From Antrodiella citrinella (Eukaryota > Basidiomycota > Agaricomycetes > Polyporales > Steccherinaceae), in NCBI GenBank assembly GCA_004802725.1, contig SGPM01000451.1, positions 1 to 18,008 on the forward strand: a stretch of DNA of 18,008 nucleotides, written 5' to 3'. Position 1 is the first letter of the stretch, and each line of letters begins with the position of its first letter. A program made the position numbers and the translations under genes. Below, piece after piece: positions 16,552 to 18,008 of this stretch. The notes beneath the pieces are model-generated. The model had not been told where the DNA came from and ran no database searches. It saw only the letters and a list, made by a program, of their open reading frames with translations.

Positions 16552-18008
16552 TTATCCGAATACCTCAACGACGTTCCTTTGGGTGCTACCTTTCGCGTTC
16601 GCTCTGTAGTCCGTGATCTGTCTCGTGAAAGTGCTGCGCGTAATAGATGTTCGTCAGTACGCGCATACCCCCGCCGTAGAGAAATCGCACATACCTGACC
16701 CTCCCACACCGTTTCGCCCCGCTAACGAATACCGCCGCCCTCATCGCCGCAATCTTATCCAGAATACCCAACACACCCGGATCCTCAAGCAACACGTCCT
16801 GCTCGTCGTCGTCCTCCAACATCGACCCTCCACCTCCACCACTTTCACTCTCCTTGCGCACGCGATNCAGTTCTTCGGACACACCAGTGAGAGTGAGACC
16901 ATGCAACGCTCCGCCAGGACGGAACGCGCCCTTGACGACCTCGATCGCGCGGATATGGTCCGGCGAGACGGCGCGGAAGGTGTTCGAGCGGCGTGCGGAG
17001 ACGTCGATCTGCATCAGTGGGTTCTGCTCGGTCGAGTCGTCCTGGAACACGTCTTGCTGTGGGTCGTTCAACCGCATACTCTCGTCTAGCGTAATTGAAG
17101 ATGAGGAGGAGATAGGCCAGGGGAAGTCGCTTGCTAGCCAGACGGTCTTGATGTCTTGTCCGAGGATGGGGTCCGCTAGGAGGGTGTTGAGCGTATCCAC
17201 GAGTGCTTCGGCGCAGTCGGGGAGCATAGCGGGCGGGACAGTCTCCATGCGCCAATGTACGGCTAGGTAGGACTGGTAAGGATCTACCAGCCGTTTGCTC
17301 AGAGCGTGTATCTTCTCGGAATAGTCTAATCCCGTGTTCACTTGTCCGACAGTGACGGCTTCGAGGGTGCCGGGACCGAAGGGGAAGTGGCGGATGTCCC
17401 AGGAGAGGACGAGGACGTCCGGGTCGGTGAAGAGGGTGTTCTTGAGGAGGGATTTTTCCAGGACTTCGGGGTTCATGAGGGAGTTGATAAAGAGTTCGCC
17501 GTCCGGGAGGGGCTTTTGGTGTTCCGGGAATGGGATGTGTACCGTGACTGCTGCATGGTGGTCCTGCTTGAGTTTACTGAACTTTGAGGCGAGACATCGG
17601 GTCTTCCTGAGTCTTTGGTCGTCTAAGTCTAACGCGTCCCGATCGACCTGTACGTCCAAGAGCCCATTCCCCGATATCAAAGTCTTGTCCTCCTCGGTAT
17701 CCCAAGAGTCCTCGCGCGTCGCCTCGTCTACAAAGACCACCTGCGCCGTCGGTCCTACCGGACGCAACTCCAACCACGTCCTAAAATCATCCATCAGCAT
17801 CACCTTCCTCACCTTCCTCCTCTCTTCCTCCTCCGTCTCCACGCCCCCACTCCCGCCACTCACAAACGTCCCCACGTCATAATACACATCAAACTCCCAC
17901 CGTCCACACGCCCCGATGCGGCTCTTGCCCACATTCGGCAGGACGAGGGTGCGGTTCAGCGCGCGCGCGAGGTGCAGGACCTGGCTCAGGTGCATGCGTC
18001 CGCGGGAC
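16552..18008 (-). CDS. O-fucosyltransferase-like protein, 5' end outside window
   Basis: Transcript order: an exon running in from beyond 18008 down to 16695, a 61-bp intron (16694-16634), and a last exon 16633-16552. The splice creates GRVSTFTRQITD and ends NVVEVFG before TAA; reading through the intron instead would give a tail (ending at 16586) without family character. The visible part opens with MHLSQVLHLARALNRTLVLP and then GKSRIGACGRWEFDVYYDV, a GT-B type GDP-fucose-binding start. It later has YLAVHWRMET, a match to the H-x-R region of protein O-fucosyltransferases, and VFVSGAK near the end. An ATG exists at 17995-17993, but the frame is open beyond it to the edge, so the true start is probably upstream, likely with a signal anchor. 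One ambiguous base (N at 16867) leaves one residue undefined. Substrate and localisation (Golgi or ER) are inferred from the family. Confidence 0.7.

Noticed and set aside
10033..16633. Equal length (82 nt) of the last exons of the LRR and O-fucosyltransferase-like genes
   Set aside because: The encoded sequences are unrelated; coincidence.
1..18008. Biosynthetic cluster, transposon, CRISPR array or phage-like system
   Set aside because: No backbone enzymes, terminal repeats, transposase, spacer-repeat arrays or prokaryotic operons were seen; the neighbours are functionally unrelated fungal genes.

Overview
The window reads as gene-dense nuclear DNA of a filamentous basidiomycete, most likely an Agaricomycete. 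The evidence is eukaryotic gene structure with many short introns (49-74 bp, GT-AG, one exception of 271 bp), an F-box-type relic, a fungal-type AIG1-like GTPase pair and an eukaryotic ribosomal protein S10 gene. No prokaryotic operons, tRNA, rRNA, CRISPR array or transposon was recognised. All exon maps below were made by eye from splice signals, frame continuity and family knowledge, with no transcript evidence.

Layout, left to right: a non-coding stretch (1-558); a six-exon DHH/RecJ-like phosphoesterase (+, 559-2198) with a basic nuclear-type tail; two tandem paralogous P-loop GTPases with long coiled coils (+, 2870-4327 and 4875-6409) sharing intron positions and a TATAAGAC promoter element; a nine-exon phosphoglycerate-mutase-like histidine phosphatase (+, 6976-8293) that includes an 11-nt microexon; a decayed F-box gene (+, about 8522-9896) with several frameshifts; a large leucine-rich-repeat protein (-, 9952-13123); divergent from it, a three-pass membrane protein with a glycosylation-rich ectodomain (+, 13666-15021); the 40S ribosomal protein S10 gene (+, 15648-16227) with probable 5'-leader introns; and convergent to it, the 3' part of an O-fucosyltransferase-like gene (-, 16552 to beyond 18008).

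The genes do not form an obvious pathway or cluster. The most distinctive unit is the GTPase pair. The two copies keep the same P-loop mini-exon and promoter motif, but their C-termini have diverged: one ends in a CaaX-like CIIC and the other has no such box. The other points of interest are the DHH protein's nuclear-style tail with a PIP-like motif, a thrice-repeated KEAWE motif in the LRR protein, and an unusually long LRR intron holding an in-frame alternative start.
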